From Spirosoma oryzae (GTDB lineage: Bacteria > Bacteroidota > Bacteroidia > Cytophagales > Spirosomataceae), in contig NZ_PVTE01000004.1 of the NCBI RefSeq assembly GCF_003002825.1, positions 1 through 64,000 of the forward strand: 64,000 nt of DNA, written 5' to 3'. The notes under the pieces are model-generated. The model was not told the DNA's origin, searched no databases, and was given only the letters and a program-made list of their open reading frames with translations. Positions 62,271-64,000 of this stretch are shown here, one piece after another (the stretch's first letter is position 1; each line of letters begins with the position of its first letter). The translations under genes were made by a program, and so were the position numbers.

Positions 62271-62999
62271 ATGCGCTGCCTTATTGTTGACGACGAACCC
62301 CTTGCCCACACCATCCTGAGCGACTATGTCCGGAAAGTGCCGTTTCTGACGCTCGTCGGCGCGACTACCAGCCCGATCGACGCCCTGACGCAGGTGCAAC
62401 GCGGTGAAGTCGACCTGATCTTTCTCGACATTCAAATGCCCGAACTGACGGGTATCCAATTCCTAAATCTACTTCGGCGCGGGGTCTCCGGACAGGCCTG
62501 CCGAGTAATTTTGACAACGGCGTATTCGGAATACGCCCTCGACGGCTACGAGCACGACGTTATCGACTATCTGCTCAAACCCATCTCGTTTGAGCGGTTT
62601 TACCGGGCCGTTCAGAAGTTGCTCCCCGCCCTTTCCCAACCGGCTACAGCACCGGAGAACATACCGCAGCAACCCACCCCTGAGCCGGGCAAGGACTTCG
62701 TTTTTGTCAAAACCGAATATCGCCTGCAGCGCGTCGGACTGGGCGACATTTTGTACGTGGAAGGGTTGAAAGATTACGTATCGCTGTACACGCCGGACGA
62801 ACGGATTCTGGCCTTGCAGACGATGAAAACGATGGAGGAAAAACTCCCTGCCAGCCAGTTCATGCGGGTACACAAGTCGTACATCGTCGCGCTGAACCGT
62901 ATCGAATCCGTCGAACGCAACCGCATCTACATCGGCAAAGCCGTCATCCCCATCGGCGACACCTACCGCGACGCCTTCTACCGGCAGATCGAGGGATGA
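62271..62999 (+). CDS. LytTR-type response regulator
   Basis: A 242-residue regulator. The receiver domain (1-115) has the acidic pair D7/D8 and phosphoacceptor D53 in LIFLDIQMPE. It is followed by a linker rich in Pro/Gln (about 125-150) and a C-terminal LytTR DNA-binding domain (KTEYRLQRVGLGDILYVEGLKDYV, PASQFMRVHKSYIVAL). It is the likely partner of the LytS-family kinase upstream and may bind the CGACCAAC cluster before that gene, which is inference. Confidence 0.93.
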   Translation: MRCLIVDDEPLAHTILSDYVRKVPFLTLVGATTSPIDALTQVQRGEVDLIFLDIQMPELTGIQFLNLLRRGVSGQACRVILTTAYSEYALDGYEHDVIDYLLKPISFERFYRAVQKLLPALSQPATAPENIPQQPTPEPGKDFVFVKTEYRLQRVGLGDILYVEGLKDYVSLYTPDERILALQTMKTMEEKLPASQFMRVHKSYIVALNRIESVERNRIYIGKAVIPIGDTYRDAFYRQIEG

Positions 63000-63003
63000 T
63001 TTA

Positions 63004-63078
63004 TCGGTATACGGTATACTGCTTACGGTTGGCTTAATAGGTAACCATAAACCGTATACTGAATACCGTATACCGATT
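63004..63078. repeat. TTTACGGTATAC-family inverted repeat between convergent LytTR and rodA genes
   Basis: Perfect 15-base arms at 63004-63018 and 63064-63078 (ATCGGTATACGGTAT) with partial pairing further inward. It fills the 80-base gap between two convergent stop codons. Confidence 0.85.
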
Positions 63079-63079
63079 T

Positions 63080-64000
63080 TTACCACCTCGCCAAAGCATT
63101 ACGCCGGGCGTCGAGCTTGATGAAGATGAAGAGCAGGATGGAGAACGACCACAGCGACGAACCGCCGTAGCTGAAGAAGGGCAACGGAATACCGATAACG
63201 GGCATCAAGCCGATGGTCATGCCGACGTTGACCATCAAGTGGAAGAAGATAACCCCGGCTACGCAATAGCCGTACACACGAGCGAACCGGCTGCGCTGCT
63301 TCTCAGCCAGTACGATGATTCGCGCCAGCAGTCCCAGAAACAGCACGATCACAACGGCACTACCGATGAAGCCGTGCTCTTCGCCAATGGTGCAGAAAAT
63401 AAAGTCGGTGCTTTGTTCGGGTACAAAGTCGAACTTGGTCTGTGTCCCCTCCAGAAACCCTTTCCCGTGCAGCCGGCCGGAGCCGATAGCGATTTTGGCC
63501 TGCGTGACGTTCCAGCCCACCCCCAGCGGATCGACCGTCGGATCGACCAGCACTTTGATCCGGTTACGCTGGTGCTTCTGTAATACATTGTTGACGAAAA
63601 AGTCGACGCCAACCACGACGACCATCATACCGACGCCGACCAGTCCCAGCGAAATCAGGTTGCTGATATTTCGATTGTAACGCGGCATCAGCAGCACGAT
63701 CAGCCCCAACAGGACAACGACCCCGATAAAGATGTACAGCAGCGGAAACATGAGCGCCAGTACAAACAGCACCACAACCGAAATACCAACGGCCGGTATC
63801 CAACCGGGAAGTCCTTCACGGTAAAGCATGATGACGAAGGACGCAAAGACCAGCATCGACCCGGTTTCGTTCGACGCCAGAATCAGTACGCAGGGCAGCG
63901 CGATAATGCCGCATACATACAGCAGGTCTTTCCCCTTCGACAGGTTTATCCCCGGCTGATCGATGTATTTCGCCAGCGCCAGGGCCGTTGCCAGCTTGGA
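63080..64000 (-). CDS. rodA: Rod-shape/cell-division SEDS protein RodA/FtsW (cut by the right edge)
   Basis: The window contains the C-terminal 306 residues of a polytopic SEDS peptidoglycan glycosyltransferase. The frame runs open to the window edge (SKLATALALA… at the edge), so ATG 63856 inside it is not the start. The QRNRIKVLVDP and GSGRLHGKGFLEGTQTKFDFVPEQSTDFIFCTIGEEHGF segments and the C-terminal GIPLPFFSYGGSS are the RodA/FtsW signature. The RodA assignment over FtsW is based on the loop wording and is likely but not certain. In elongation it would work with a class B PBP. Confidence 0.9.
   Translation of the reverse strand, partial: SKLATALALAKYIDQPGINLSKGKDLLYVCGIIALPCVLILASNETGSMLVFASFVIMLYREGLPGWIPAVGISVVVLFVLALMFPLLYIFIGVVVLLGLIVLLMPRYNRNISNLISLGLVGVGMMVVVVGVDFFVNNVLQKHQRNRIKVLVDPTVDPLGVGWNVTQAKIAIGSGRLHGKGFLEGTQTKFDFVPEQSTDFIFCTIGEEHGFIGSAVVIVLFLGLLARIIVLAEKQRSRFARVYGYCVAGVIFFHLMVNVGMTIGLMPVIGIPLPFFSYGGSSLWSFSILLFIFIKLDARRNALARW

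Overview
The window is about 54% GC by eye and gene-dense. It looks like the chromosome of a member of the Bacteroidota, order Cytophagales, most likely the Spirosoma-like family Spirosomataceae. Evidence: two large outer-membrane receptors with carboxypeptidase-like N-terminal domains, two DUF5686 proteins, a DUF5683 protein, an unusually long signal peptidase I, a LytS/LytTR sensor-regulator pair, -7 promoter boxes of the TAnnTTTG type, and little sign of Shine-Dalgarno sequences. The species assignment is inference. No rRNA, recognisable tRNA, CRISPR array, prophage or intact insertion sequence was seen.

Layout. 0-9 kb: mazG, a cAMP-phosphodiesterase-like metallophosphoesterase, a HipA-like kinase/DUF3037 pair, small secreted and membrane proteins, a sugar-phosphate isomerase-like protein and fbaA. 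9-20.7 kb: a lipoprotein, a secreted M24 peptidase, DUF5686, a second metallophosphoesterase, a HIT protein, greA, fmt, folA, an Rpn-type nuclease and guaB. 20.8-24.4 kb: an SGNH-like protein, an aldo/keto reductase, a Crp/Fnr regulator, an NTF2-like protein and a membrane protein. 24.4-26.6 kb: modABC for molybdate uptake, behind a ModE-like operator. 26.8-35.4 kb: a sedolisin (S53) peptidase, an Oar-like TonB receptor, a DEAD-box helicase with a long leader and an SMR-like transporter. 35.4-41 kb: a PHM-like copper protein with a heme-type motif, a methyltransferase, apaG, ung, lepB and dapB. 41.1-43.8 kb: DUF5683, parB and parA, running with dapB and lepB in a gene order common in this phylum. 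44-50.6 kb: a YdeP/FdhF-type molybdopterin oxidoreductase, an App1-type phosphatase, a lipid kinase, small secreted proteins and fdhD. 50.6-58.6 kb: a second DUF5686, pyrR, pth, an AT-rich non-coding block and a second TonB receptor. 58.6-64 kb: secreted proteins, a LytS-family kinase and LytTR regulator, and a rodA/ftsW gene cut by the right edge.

How the genes work together. Molybdenum is one theme: modABC imports molybdate, the YdeP-type enzyme would use a bis-MGD cofactor, and FdhD sulfurates such cofactors. Chromosome segregation and envelope genes (parAB, lepB, dapB, rodA) and translation or nucleotide housekeeping genes (fmt, folA, pth, pyrR, guaB, greA, mazG, ung) make up most of the rest.

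The most unusual structure lies between genes. At least thirteen intergenic gaps hold long inverted repeats, several nested two or three deep, with arms of 10-28 bp that are often perfect. At least five unrelated arm families are present. All except two regulatory-looking cases (38160-38206 and 60727-60787) lie just after at least one stop codon, and none of the others lies between two divergent starts. This resembles a family of mosaic 3'-end palindromes, and no mobilising gene is visible here.
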